A stretch of DNA of 43,681 nucleotides from Planctomycetota bacterium (lineage in GTDB: Bacteria > Planctomycetota > Planctomycetia > Pirellulales > Pirellulaceae), in the NCBI GenBank assembly GCA_014238905.1, contig JABAAE010000021.1:1-43681 (forward strand). Direction: 5' to 3'. This document shows, piece after piece, positions 1 to 9,415 of this stretch. Position 1 is the stretch's first letter, and each line of letters starts with the position of its first letter. The translations under genes were made by a program, and so were the position numbers. The notes beneath the pieces were generated by a model. It did not search any database. It was not told the origin of the DNA and was given only the letters and a program-made list of their open reading frames with translations.

Positions 1-22
1 TCAAACCGGTGATCAAACCAAA

Positions 23-57
23 GCAGACGCCAACAAAATTGGTGTCTGCTTTTTTTT
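23..57 (+). terminator. Rho-independent terminator of an upstream gene
   Basis: A 10-bp stem (gcagacgcca pairing with tggtgtctgc, with one G-T pair) and a short loop are followed by eight T. It would end transcription of a plus-strand gene lying left of the window, and separates it from the beta-propeller gene that follows. Confidence 0.8.
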
Positions 58-234
58 GACATCTGCTTTTTTGGTGTGCTGATTGGCCAGGCACTATCAT
101 CAGCCCGGAGCTGATTACAAAACAATGACAATCTTCTGACATTCATTTGAAAACTTAGTGTCCGTTACTCCGTAAACCATTGAACACCCAACGTGTTTCA
201 CAAACACCCAATATCACCCACGATGGAGACAGGC

Positions 235-1920
235 ATGAAAAACGGAATCGGATTATTGTGTTTAACCCTGGTATTGAGCATCTTTGCCGTCGCGATGGCC
301 TCGCAAACTCAATTTAGCGGCGAAACCACTGGCAAACGGCCTGACGACGGAAATAAAAAGGAGGAAGCAAACGAAGACCTCGATGTCACTCAACTAGTCA
401 GGGATCAAAATTCGAAAAAATTCGTATCGCCACCGGCCAAATTCGCAAAAGGTCATGTCAGCGTCCGTCAACTGTCAAGCGAATCCTTGAAAAAAAACAG
501 CAAGGGTTTTGTGGTTCAGTTTCCAAGCAAGGCTCCTATTCCCACGCCCACCTTCTACAAGGGAAATCTATATGTCAGCGGTGGCTTCCACAGCAAGGAA
601 TACTACTGCCTGAATTCCACAGGTCAATGTGTTTGGGGAATCACCCTGGATGATGATGGCCCGAGTTCCTGTGTTTGTGATGATGGTGTTTGCGTTTTCA
701 ATACCGAATCCTGTACGATTTTTGCCGTCGACGCCGAGACGGGCAAGATGCTCTGGTCCCACTGGTTAGGGGATCCGTTGATGAGTACGCCGACGATCGC
801 CAACGGAAAGGTTTTTACCGCCTACCCAGTGCAAGGCGGTGGAGGAATTCAGCAGCAAGAATTCGGCGGCGACTCTTTTTTTTCGGATGATCCCAAACAA
901 CCTGAAAAAAGCCAACCTGAAAAAAGCCAACCTGAAAAAAGCCAAACGGACCAATCTAAAAAAGAGAGTGCGGCACCAACCGACAGCGGCAACACAGCCA
1001 AGAAACGCCCACCCTGTTCCCACGCCATGGCATGCCTTGATCTGAAAACGGGGCGGATTCTTTGGCAACGCTGGATCGACAGTGATGTGATGTCCGCACC
1101 AGTGGCCAATGGAGATGAAATTTATGCGGCCACCTTTGCGGGCACCGTTTATCGGTTTCAACAAACAGACGGAAAAGTCCTTTCAGCGATCCAGTCTCGG
1201 GCCACCTCGGCGCCGGTCATCGTCGGCAAAGACGTCTTTTTTACTCGCAGAGCAGATGATGCCAATTCAAAAGTCGCCGAGGAGTCGATTTTGCGTTTGA
1301 CCCGTGAGGGAAACAAAAAGGTTTTCGAAAAAAACAGGACGCGAGCCTTGCACTTGGACCATGCTGTCCAGTCAAAAACCCGCTTGGCAGAGAAAGGGCA
1401 ACAACTCGACGCTAACAATGGTTTTTCCAGCGGAGCGCCTGCTGCAGCCAATCCCAATGCTGCTCTCTACAACATCGGGCAGGGAGGGGTCTACACCTGT
1501 CAGGCATGGCAGGGGTCCCGGGTGTTAAACTGCGGAAAATGGAATTTTAACTGCCAGGGCGATCAGGTCTTTTGTACCGATGCGGAAACGGGTCAAAGAA
1601 AATGGGCCGCCAAACTGGGCGGCGATTTGGAAAAATTAGGGGGGGCCTTGGCAGCTCCACCGGTGCTGGCAGGCGGGCACTTATTTTTGGCAACCGTTAG
1701 TGGCGAGATTCTGCAGATCAATCCTGCCAATGGCAAGACGGAGACAACCTACACGGTTGGATCGGCCATGAGGACCCAGCCCATCATTCAAGACGGTAAC
1801 ATTTACGTGGGTACTCAGGATGGCAAATTGGTTTGCATCCAAACTGGAAACCTCAAACTGACCGGTTGGTCCTGCTGGGGCGGCAATATAGCGCATAGCG
1901 GAACGTTAGCAGCCAACTAG
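235..1920 (+). CDS. Secreted PQQ-like beta-propeller repeat protein
   Basis: Predicted 561-residue exported protein. The ATG at 235 is preferred to in-frame starts at 193 and 223 because GGAG lies just upstream and the product then begins with a typical signal peptide (MKNGIGLLCLTLVLSIFAVAMA). The body shows repeated PQQ-enzyme-type blades with motifs such as AVDAETGKMLWSHWLGD, CLDLKTGRILWQRW and CTDAETGQRKWAAKLGG, ending in a blade that reads IYVGTQDGKLVCI. Between early blades is a low-complexity Lys/Gln/Glu linker containing three copies of a five-residue repeat (NA positions 899-943). No dehydrogenase active site was recognised, so it is more likely a binding or scaffold protein of the periplasm or cell surface than a quinoprotein enzyme. 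It stands alone with no operon partner. Confidence 0.8.
   Translation: MKNGIGLLCLTLVLSIFAVAMASQTQFSGETTGKRPDDGNKKEEANEDLDVTQLVRDQNSKKFVSPPAKFAKGHVSVRQLSSESLKKNSKGFVVQFPSKAPIPTPTFYKGNLYVSGGFHSKEYYCLNSTGQCVWGITLDDDGPSSCVCDDGVCVFNTESCTIFAVDAETGKMLWSHWLGDPLMSTPTIANGKVFTAYPVQGGGGIQQQEFGGDSFFSDDPKQPEKSQPEKSQPEKSQTDQSKKESAAPTDSGNTAKKRPPCSHAMACLDLKTGRILWQRWIDSDVMSAPVANGDEIYAATFAGTVYRFQQTDGKVLSAIQSRATSAPVIVGKDVFFTRRADDANSKVAEESILRLTREGNKKVFEKNRTRALHLDHAVQSKTRLAEKGQQLDANNGFSSGAPAAANPNAALYNIGQGGVYTCQAWQGSRVLNCGKWNFNCQGDQVFCTDAETGQRKWAAKLGGDLEKLGGALAAPPVLAGGHLFLATVSGEILQINPANGKTETTYTVGSAMRTQPIIQDGNIYVGTQDGKLVCIQTGNLKLTGWSCWGGNIAHSGTLAAN
899..943 (+). repeat. In-frame 15-bp tandem repeat, three copies
   Basis: The unit aacctgaaaaaagcc occurs three times in succession inside the beta-propeller gene, coding for three five-residue QPEKS-type units in a flexible linker. 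The copies are identical at the DNA level, so recent slippage expansion is likely. Confidence 0.9.
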
Positions 1921-2465
1921 TCGCCCGAGCGAAGTGTGGGCTGGGCTGCACGGTCAACTTTCTGGCGGGACAGTCAACACCTTCATCAGTCAAAATCTGG
2001 CGTCCCAGCCAGCCAGGTTTTATTCATCCAACCGTAGACAGCTGCTCTGATAAATTGGGCCACAAACCTGTCCCGTCTGTTCTAACGACGCCGGGACAAG
2101 CCCTCGCCCATCAAAGGAGCCGGCAAAACTCTCATTTTGGCGGCCTCTCCAATTCACTTGCCTCGGCAGGAGGCGGAACTCCGCTCAGGGCGTTTACGGC
2201 GATATCGATACTCGTTTGATGGATTGAACAAGAGTGCAAAATCCCAATGGGACCGAAAAAGGGGCAGGAAACCTCGTATCAGCGCGAGTTCAAGTACCGA
2301 AAACCGGCAATGCCCTCCCAGGCTGAACTGAATTGGCACGAGAATTACCGTGTTGGTGTGGCAAAATCCCCCTGAACCCCTTCTGAGCAACCTATCATTC
2401 CACAATCGAATTCTTCATTTTTCCACCCTTGAATCCCGACCATCCATCACGTCAGAGCGGCTTTT
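1921..2465. other. Intergenic, no gene recognised
   Basis: This 545-base stretch separates the beta-propeller gene from the methyltransferase-like gene. Short open frames on both strands overlap each other and resemble nothing known. I saw no tRNA, no strong terminator hairpin with a T run and no convincing promoter. Confidence 0.5.
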
Positions 2466-4049
2466 ATGAATCAGGCAGTCACGGCACTCCAGCCCATCCC
2501 CGTCCGCAGCCAACCTGGCCGGCTCTCCGAATCGTTCATCTGGAAACGACAAACCGATTTCTACGAGTCTATCGGCATTGATGCCTGGCGCAGCGGTACC
2601 ATCCCGACTCGGATTACCACCAATTCACGTATCGCTCGTGACTACGCACAATTAATAGCCAGCTATGTCATCGATACAGCAGCAAAAGAATTCACCATCG
2701 TCGAGCTAGGAGCTGGACACGGCAGATTTGGTTTCCTGTGTGTTCAACATTTGAAAGAACTTCAGCAATCTGGATTATTACCCGACGTTCACTGGCAATA
2801 CATTTTAACCGATGTCGCCGAACGAAATATTCAATTTTGGGAACAACACGAATCCATCAAGGCATTCATCGATGATGGCACGATGGACGTCGCTCGCTAC
2901 GGGGCCGGAGACGCCGAGATCCAACTGCGTCATAGCGGGAAGACCATTGCGGCGGACCGACCGACGCCAAACATGGTCGTCATCGGAAATTACCTCTTTG
3001 ATTCGATCCCCATTGACGTCTATCAAATCGAAGAGAACGAACTGTTCGAATGCCTGCCTGAAATCACTGTCGATTCCGAGGCCGCCGAACCGGGATCCAA
3101 CGAGGTCCTCCATTGGCAATGGAAACGCAACCAAGTCAATCAACCCGCCTATTCAGAACCGGATCTGCAATTTCTTGTCGATTATTTCAAAACGAATTTC
3201 GACAACACTTGTTTTACGGTGCCTGTCACCGGCTGCCAATCAATCGCCATGCTGGATTCCCTCAGCGAAAACGGATTATTATTACTAATGGCGGACAAGG
3301 GTCACGTCCTCGAACGTGATCTCAACGGCCGAACGCTCCCCACGCCCATTCCCCACGGTGGATGCTACTCGTTTAGCGTCAACTTTTTGGCATTCGCCAA
3401 ATGGTTTGAGTTCGGCGGCGGCAGTGCATTTCTGCCGGAGTTCCGCGATTCAACGCTGCAGGTCGCTGCCTTTGCAACCGGTCATCAGTCAGAATACTGG
3501 ACACAGTTAAATCGTCAGTATCGTCAGGGAATGATTGAATTCAGCTCAGGCGATTATCACCAGGTGGCTCGCTGCGGTCACAAAACCAGCGAAACGCTCT
3601 CGCTGAGACACTGCCTGTCGATGATTCGTTTAAGCGCTTGCGAACCACTTATCTTTTATTCATTTCGACGCCACATTCGCGAGGCTGTACGGGGTGCTCG
3701 CAAACGGGATCGACAAGCGGTCTGGGAGGTACTCGAAACGGTTGCCAAACGTTTTTTTCATTGGGGCACCAAGGATATTCCCTTTGAGATTGGACACATC
3801 TATGAGAGCGGAGGCAAACTCTCCAACGCGATTCAGCATTACCGCAATTCGATCCGACTTTTTGGTCAACACCCAGCAACACTGGTCCGCCTTGCCACCT
3901 GCTTTTGGGATCTCGAAGATTCTGCCGAAGCACTAAAATGCGTTCGAACCGCCCTGGAACTCAAACCGGAATCTAGAAGTGCCAATGCCTTATTGAATCG
4001 CATCCAAAGCCAATCGCCAGGTCAACCGACGTGTTCCATCAGCGGCTGA
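2466..4049 (+). CDS. SAM-dependent methyltransferase-like protein with C-terminal TPR region
   Basis: 527 residues. Residues 78-89 read IVELGAGHGRFG, a glycine-rich SAM-binding motif I, followed by an acidic strand end at YILTDVAERN and a later GNYLFDSIPIDVYQI segment. This arrangement recalls the MidA/NDUFAF7-type methyltransferase fold, although overall similarity to that family is only inferred. From about residue 430 the sequence becomes helical with TPR-like spacing (IGHIYESGGKLSNAIQHY, then TCFWDLEDSAEALKCV). No signal peptide is present, so it should be cytoplasmic. The next gene converges with only 13 bases between stop codons and also carries TPRs, suggesting a functional pair. The substrate is unknown. 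Confidence 0.65.
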   Translation: MNQAVTALQPIPVRSQPGRLSESFIWKRQTDFYESIGIDAWRSGTIPTRITTNSRIARDYAQLIASYVIDTAAKEFTIVELGAGHGRFGFLCVQHLKELQQSGLLPDVHWQYILTDVAERNIQFWEQHESIKAFIDDGTMDVARYGAGDAEIQLRHSGKTIAADRPTPNMVVIGNYLFDSIPIDVYQIEENELFECLPEITVDSEAAEPGSNEVLHWQWKRNQVNQPAYSEPDLQFLVDYFKTNFDNTCFTVPVTGCQSIAMLDSLSENGLLLLMADKGHVLERDLNGRTLPTPIPHGGCYSFSVNFLAFAKWFEFGGGSAFLPEFRDSTLQVAAFATGHQSEYWTQLNRQYRQGMIEFSSGDYHQVARCGHKTSETLSLRHCLSMIRLSACEPLIFYSFRRHIREAVRGARKRDRQAVWEVLETVAKRFFHWGTKDIPFEIGHIYESGGKLSNAIQHYRNSIRLFGQHPATLVRLATCFWDLEDSAEALKCVRTALELKPESRSANALLNRIQSQSPGQPTCSISG

Positions 4050-4062
4050 GTGATCCCAAAAA

Positions 4063-6285
4063 TCAACTCCCTCCATTCAATTGTGACCACGCCAGCAGAG
4101 CCTGGTGTTCCGACCCAATGGATTGATATTCCTTTGCGGACAGTTGAATCGGCTCCTGTTTTCTATAGTTTACACAATCCCGAAACCAGGGACGAGAATA
4201 GACCAGGCTCAACACAGGACGGACGCTATTAGACCGATTCGCCAGACCTTGGTGAGAGAGCCGATAATCCATTAACAGGCAGGCTCCCTTGGGACCGTAG
4301 GGATCTTGGAATTCTGATGCTGCGGCTTCTTTGGAGGACTGGCGATGAGATCCTTTGACCACCCTGGTTGTGCCAATCTCTTCACTAATTCCGATCAGGG
4401 GGACCAACGCTGTGATGCCGAAACTGGGCAAAGGACGCGAGACCTCCTGACTGCCAAATAACGGCGGATGGTCCTTATGCATTTTCATATCATCGGAGTG
4501 AGGCAAAGAGGTCACCGATGTAAAACTTCCCAAGATACAGTCATTGCCAAGAACTCTCCTGATGATCGGCATCACCATTGGGGGACTAAACACCTGGGGC
4601 GAATTGAGACTACCTTTGATATCGACGGTGATCATGAATCGTTTGTCTCCGACTCTCAAAACCCCCTCATGATGCCGGTCTTCAAAGTAGGATTGGTAAC
4701 TGGCCAGAAATTCAGCAGCCATTTTGTCAATCAGTTCGGGTGAGAAAGCGTTTTCAATCAAAACACATCCGTGCTGACGGATAAAACGGGCTGCCAACCT
4801 GCGTTTTATCCTGCTCATCGACAAGGCCGCGATTTCCGAACTGGAAAACCGAACCGTGGGGACACAATCAGGGCGATCCGCCCGTTGTTCTAATTCCCGC
4901 AACTCAGTCGCCTCTGCCATTTTTTCCCGGACCAACTCGTTGGAGGGGTGAAGACGAAGGACCTGCTGAAGATGTTCAATAGAAGATTCAAACTCCATTT
5001 CATCGAGTAACAAGCATCCCAGTTGTTGATGGGCATCAGAGCGAGTAGAGTCTCTCTTCAGAATGTCTCTAAGCATACTTCCGGCCTGCTCAACGTCTCC
5101 GGTTTTGACAAGCACCGCAGCCAGTCGACTTTGCATCTGTAAGTCATCTGGATTCTCGTCGAGTCCCCATTTCAGGAGCGTCTCGACTCGCTCCACCGAG
5201 TCAGACAGCTCATATTGGGAAACGAAATGCAACGTATCCTCTGCCGACTGCGACGCCAGTTTGTCACAGAATCCCAACAGGTCATCCAATCGACGATGAA
5301 ACGTTTTTGCCAATCTTTCACGTGATTTTTGACTACCGGTTGGAAACTTGGCAAAGCTCATCAGGTAATTCATCACTCCAGCACAAATGCTACCGGGTAA
5401 CGATTTGATTAAATCAGCCTCCTCGCAATACCGATGATCCACGAGAGTCGAAATATATTTTTCCAGTAAACGCCTTGCCCGTCTCTGATCCCGATCTTCA
5501 GCTGCCGATGGCTTCTCCATCAACAGCCGGGTTGGAACACAACATCCCCCAAAAGAATTATGCAGTGAAAGTCCGGCGGGACCCGCCACCACTTCGTCCC
5601 AATCAAAAATAAGACAAGTTCCGTCTTTAGAAAAAGCTGTATTCTGGGGGCGAAGATCACAATGATTGACCGTCAGCGGCAACACTCCTGCTCGACGGAT
5701 CGATTTTTCCAGCAATGTTCTCCGAGCAGTAAATAGCTCGTGGTATCGACTTGCTTGTGAATCACCCAGGACATCTCTTGCACCCACCAATTGAACCTCT
5801 CCCTTGGTCGACTCACGCGTAGAACCAGCTTCTTCGGCCAGATATTCAAGGAACGAGCTGACTACTGTGGAAAGATCAAAGTTCTCCAACGAATCCAACA
5901 ACTCTCGATTCGATGCCGATTTCGCTTGCAAGGCAGCGTACGTCTTGAGGATATTCCGGCGCTGCGACCGGGAGGGATGTCGACCGACGTCTTTCCCACC
6001 ATGATGCGCCAACAGCAGCAGACCCTGCGAAGAACTGCAAGCGATGACCTTGGGAACCGTTTCAGGAAAACTCTTGGCCAAGAGGCGGATAGCTGGGAGA
6101 ACGGGCGCCTGCTGTGGCGGAAGCTCCTTGAGGAAATAACAATCGTCACCGCTACGAATCTGGTAGGTCCTCGCCCAGGGGCGCGTTGAGACCAGCTCGA
6201 TCTTCTCCACCGGGATAGATTCACCTACCCAACTAGCCAATTCGGCTTCCAGTTGAAATGAATCATTTTGCAGTCGTGTTAACAT
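4063..6285 (-). CDS. Three-part fusion: APH-like kinase, TPR, phytanoyl-CoA dioxygenase-like
   Basis: 740 residues from the ATG at 6285, which has GGGA upstream; an in-frame TTG at 6354 is a weaker start. Residues about 20-340 form an aminoglycoside-phosphotransferase/choline-kinase-like domain: catalytic loop HCDLRPQN (about 208-215) and metal-binding FDWD (about 227-230). Residues about 350-465 are TPR-like helical pairs. Residues about 497-702 match the phytanoyl-CoA hydroxylase (2-oxoglutarate/Fe(II)) fold, with an HxD pair (H603, D605), distal H678 and R689 as the likely 2-oxoglutarate arginine. All key residues of both enzymes appear intact. No signal peptide. A small molecule, lipid head group or peptide could be both phosphorylated and hydroxylated, but the substrate is unknown. 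It converges on the methyltransferase-TPR gene. Confidence 0.75.
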   Translation of the reverse strand: MLTRLQNDSFQLEAELASWVGESIPVEKIELVSTRPWARTYQIRSGDDCYFLKELPPQQAPVLPAIRLLAKSFPETVPKVIACSSSQGLLLLAHHGGKDVGRHPSRSQRRNILKTYAALQAKSASNRELLDSLENFDLSTVVSSFLEYLAEEAGSTRESTKGEVQLVGARDVLGDSQASRYHELFTARRTLLEKSIRRAGVLPLTVNHCDLRPQNTAFSKDGTCLIFDWDEVVAGPAGLSLHNSFGGCCVPTRLLMEKPSAAEDRDQRRARRLLEKYISTLVDHRYCEEADLIKSLPGSICAGVMNYLMSFAKFPTGSQKSRERLAKTFHRRLDDLLGFCDKLASQSAEDTLHFVSQYELSDSVERVETLLKWGLDENPDDLQMQSRLAAVLVKTGDVEQAGSMLRDILKRDSTRSDAHQQLGCLLLDEMEFESSIEHLQQVLRLHPSNELVREKMAEATELRELEQRADRPDCVPTVRFSSSEIAALSMSRIKRRLAARFIRQHGCVLIENAFSPELIDKMAAEFLASYQSYFEDRHHEGVLRVGDKRFMITVDIKGSLNSPQVFSPPMVMPIIRRVLGNDCILGSFTSVTSLPHSDDMKMHKDHPPLFGSQEVSRPLPSFGITALVPLIGISEEIGTTRVVKGSHRQSSKEAAASEFQDPYGPKGACLLMDYRLSHQGLANRSNSVRPVLSLVYSRPWFRDCVNYRKQEPIQLSAKEYQSIGSEHQALLAWSQLNGGS

Positions 6286-6833
6286 TTTGCGATCCCAACA
6301 GGAACAACAACACGATCCATTGAGACGCAAGCCCGCCCGACTCGGCAAAGTCAATTCACTGGCGGTGATTCATGTTCTTGTTGCATTTTCTTATCAAGGG
6401 TGATGTAAGTCTTTTCGGCTACATCGAACAAAATCGTCACCAGCAAACCCCAGAATGGTCTTTAGAAACTCGTTACAAACCGGAAATTCCGTCAGAACCG
6501 ATCAGATCTAAAAGCTCCTCCTAACGAAGCAGGACCCAACCGCAGGCCGTCTCCCTTGTCTGCCCTAATCCCTTCAACGCCACAGGAATGCTCAGGAATG
6601 CTCAGGAATGCTCAGGAATGCTATCAGAACTTGACACTAGCCGCCTCGGCAGACAATGGCAAACCACAGACATCCTTGAGAAACTTGCCGCTGACAGGGG
6701 AGGGTGGGGGATCGTTGCTATCAAAAGCGGGGCTCGTTTTCGAAAACCAGGTCTTTCCGATAAAGACAGGTCGTTCACCCCGCCAGTCCCACACGGGGGT
6801 TGGTAAATTAGACTGGCAAAACGGTATGATCGT
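6286..6833. other. Intergenic region holding a 10-bp tandem repeat
   Basis: These 548 bases lie between the starts of the fusion gene and the end of the small basic protein gene. Frames seen here overlap across strands and look non-coding. Apart from the four-copy repeat at 6583-6622, nothing was recognised. Confidence 0.5.
6583..6622 (+). repeat. 10-bp tandem repeat, four perfect copies
   Basis: The unit caggaatgct is repeated four times without mismatch. Each copy contains AGGAATG, that is, a purine-rich run followed by ATG, but no credible coding frame follows. It lies in intergenic DNA. Confidence 0.95.
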
Positions 6834-7139
6834 TCATTCCACCAACTGGTCGTAAACATCCAAAACCTTCTTCGCCTTTTCCAATCCACCCATCTCGGCA
6901 ACAAATCCCTTGACCGCCATCAGCGCCGAACAAGGCACATCTCCGGGATTGGCAAACCCTTGTTTTCCATCCTTACGTCGGTCGTTACAGAGAACCATCG
7001 CAACGTATTGTGGCGACACATTATACCCGTCCTCATTTAAAAACCCTGCGATCCTCTTGGGCCCCATCTCGGGATGGGCTTTTTTATGCTCACGAATCGC
7101 ATCCGACTTGGACATCGGCAGTTGTTTTTTTTTAGGCAT
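6834..7139 (-). CDS. Small basic protein, HTH-like, planctomycete type
   Basis: 101 residues when started at the ATG at 7139 (MPKKKQLPMSKSDAIREHKK); longer in-frame starts add an unlikely arginine-rich prefix. The N-terminal part reads as a basic head followed by SKSDAIREHKKAHPEMGPK and a segment ending in NVSPQYVAMVL. This matches a pattern I recall from multi-copy hypothetical proteins of planctomycetes, in which a short helix-turn-helix-like unit follows a lysine-rich tail. The C-terminal half (ALMAVKGFVAEMGGLEKAKKVLDVYDQL) is probably a helical hairpin. DNA binding is an inference. It has no Shine-Dalgarno sequence and no operon partner. Confidence 0.65.
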   Translation of the reverse strand: MPKKKQLPMSKSDAIREHKKAHPEMGPKRIAGFLNEDGYNVSPQYVAMVLCNDRRKDGKQGFANPGDVPCSALMAVKGFVAEMGGLEKAKKVLDVYDQLVE

Positions 7140-8009
7140 ATCGTTTCTGTTTAAAAACCGTTTTCTGAATCTACCGCGGTATTGATAGAGAATGAAAAAC
7201 CCAAGATGTGATTCCATTATGGTGACAGGTAGTCAATCAAACCCTTGTCATGGAGCGTCGTCAATCCATCGCTGAGACAGCGGCGATGCCACCAATATTG
7301 AGTGAATAGAGGCATTCGTCAAGTTCTTCATTGTTTTTGGAGTCGTGGCCAACTCACCATTGGGGTTTGGCTGAACTTCGTGGAACTCCCATCAACGGCG
7401 AACTCGCAATCATAACGCACAATCCTAACTCAGGGAAAACAGGTGAACTGATGATCTAACAAACCGTCCAACTATTGGAGGATGGGCTCTCTTGAATTGG
7501 TTGACAATCCTCGGCGTTGCCGATTCCTTCTGGCCACGATCCACCGATCCGAATGAAAACCACAAAACCCTTTTGCTTTGATCGTTAAGACGACGGAAAA
7601 AAATGGTTGCCACACCCGCAGACAGGGCCAACTCTTTGCCAGCAGGAGAGTTCAGCGTAAAATCCGCCAGCCGACCGCTGTTATCAACCCAGGTTTCCGC
7701 CAGAGGACTGCAAACTGGATTCCATCCTCCGGATCTTCTTGAAACCGGTATTTCCCATCCAGACCCCAGGGCCAAGCATTGGCAAAAAAACCATCTAATA
7801 CCAGTCGAAAAATGCTGCCCAGTTCTAAACCTTGTCCACAGCGTTATATATAGCTCACATCGTACAATTAATTTATAATGCACCCGAAACGGACCTTCGA
7901 CCATGGCGAGGCAGACGTCTACCGGAAAACAGCCCTGCAGAACTTCATCATCTCCTCAGAGCAGTGATTTCCAATCCCGCTTCCATTATTGCATTCCAAG
8001 GAAAATCTG
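7140..8009. other. Long intergenic stretch, possible relics, no supported gene
   Basis: About 870 bases without a gene I can defend. A 159-codon frame on the minus strand (7425-7904) overlaps plus-strand frames, is rich in Arg/Trp/Ser and has no recognisable motif. No terminator or RNA gene was seen. The right end carries the ribosome-binding site of the next gene. Confidence 0.4.
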
Positions 8010-8960
8010 ATGTCTTTGTTACCCATATCCCTTCATCTTTTGACCTGCGTCCTGTTCCCACCGCCGGTTGCCGGCACCATGGATCGAGAGTGGAAGGATT
8101 CCACCGGTCACTACCGTCTTTCTGCTCAGTTGATTGCCTATAACAACAAGTCGGTGGTCCTCCAAAAAGAAAACAAAGAGCTGATTTCAATTGATATTAA
8201 GGACCTTTCCACCAATGATCAAAGGTTTCTAAGAACGACCAAAGTGAACGAGCAACTCTTTGCTTCTGCCAACGGTTTAAAAACATGGACGCTTCAATCT
8301 GGACTAAAAGTGAAGGGGAGGGTTGTCGAATTCGCCAAACGGAATGTTACCTTTCAATTACAGAACGGCCGCATCTACATCAACGACAAACTATTCAAAA
8401 ACCTGCCGCCGATCTACCAAAAAATGGCGCCACGGATGGTGAGTCATTTCGAAAAAATCAAGATTGACGATGAAGCCGGGTTAACCAAGTGGTTGACCAA
8501 AGCACCTGGACAACAAAAGAAATTTCCCTGCGAAGGAATTCTGTTCGAATTGGAAAACGGAGACCGATATGGAGTCCCCATGTTTTTCATTTCCGCCGCT
8601 GATCAAATCGCTCTCAAACCCTCTTGGCAACGATGGCTCGCCGCCGGCGGCAACTCTAACCAACAACAGTCTAACCAGCAACAACAACAAGAGTCGTTTT
8701 ACCTCCGAGCTCAAACTCAGGCCAACACAGAGAACATTGCTCAGATTAAGCAGATTGCTCAGGTAAAACTCCAGCTCCAAGCTTACGATGCCGGCTTATT
8801 CGACCTTTGGGAGGTGGGCCTTTATCCACCAGCTGGATCCAATTCCCGGCCCATGTCCGTCGTTGTTCCAGGGCGGAATAGCGATCAAGCGGCCAACGCT
8901 GCACTCAGGATGTACCCGGGTGCCCGAGTCGGACCTGTGGCTAAAGTCAGACGGAAGTAA
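8010..8960 (+). CDS. Secreted SHD1 (SLA1 homology domain) protein
   Basis: 316 residues from the ATG at 8010, chosen because AAGGA lies seven bases upstream and a signal peptide follows (MSLLPISLHLLTCVLFPPPVAG). Residues about 27-65 read REWKDSTGHYRLSAQLIAYN followed by VVLQKENKELISIDIKDLSTNDQRFL, the hallmark of the SHD1 domain common in exported planctomycete proteins of unknown role. A second diverged copy may lie at about 80-125 (LKVKGRVVEFAKRNVTFQLQNG). A Gln/Asn-rich linker precedes the C-terminal part. The end (SVVVPGRNSDQAANAALRMYPGARVGPVAKVRRK) resembles a small alpha/beta domain. Function is unknown; a role in the cell envelope or in binding short peptide motifs is only a guess. Confidence 0.75.
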   Translation: MSLLPISLHLLTCVLFPPPVAGTMDREWKDSTGHYRLSAQLIAYNNKSVVLQKENKELISIDIKDLSTNDQRFLRTTKVNEQLFASANGLKTWTLQSGLKVKGRVVEFAKRNVTFQLQNGRIYINDKLFKNLPPIYQKMAPRMVSHFEKIKIDDEAGLTKWLTKAPGQQKKFPCEGILFELENGDRYGVPMFFISAADQIALKPSWQRWLAAGGNSNQQQSNQQQQQESFYLRAQTQANTENIAQIKQIAQVKLQLQAYDAGLFDLWEVGLYPPAGSNSRPMSVVVPGRNSDQAANAALRMYPGARVGPVAKVRRK

Positions 8961-9415
8961 CAAAAACCATTTTCGTCGGCATTTTTCCCAACTGACGCTC
9001 GATGGACAAAAGGTCATTTTGTTCTGGGAGTCATTTGGCCAGAGGGATGATTTTACCACTGCAAATCTTGGCATCCCAACGATCCTCCAAAACCGGGGCC
9101 GATCAACTAATCTGCCATTTTGAGGGTCTAAACTCGGCTATCGCGCCAAGGCTAGACTACAAATTTTCCTGATTTGGTAATCGTCCAAAAGTAAAATAAA
9201 TGATGGTAATTGAGCCAATCCACCCATCCTCCCGTGGAGAAAACCATCCAGTAATGTCGCAATTTACTGCTTTTTCTTTTGCTAGAAAGAACATAAACTG
9301 CAAAAAAACAGAATTAACGTTTAGACCACACGATTTTGGCGGACGACAATCGCGTACGAAGTGGTACACTGCCTTACGCCTGTGCCGTTCCTCTTCATCT
9401 AATCCAGCTTGAGAA
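8961..9415. other. Intergenic, AT-rich leader of the ArsR-type gene
   Basis: 455 bases with scattered overlapping frames and no recognisable product. The region from about 9160 is A/T-rich and probably holds the promoter of the downstream regulator gene, but I cannot place the promoter elements with confidence. Confidence 0.4.

Noticed and set aside
235..1920. Quinoprotein alcohol dehydrogenase
   Set aside because: Blade motifs are present but no PQQ-ligating or cysteine-pair active site of that family was recognised.
6583..6622. CRISPR-like array
   Set aside because: Units are head to tail without spacers, so this is a simple tandem repeat.
7425..7904. 159-codon minus-strand frame in the 7.1-8.0 kb gap
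   Set aside because: No recognisable motif, unusual Arg/Trp/Ser content, overlapping plus-strand frames and no ribosome-binding site.
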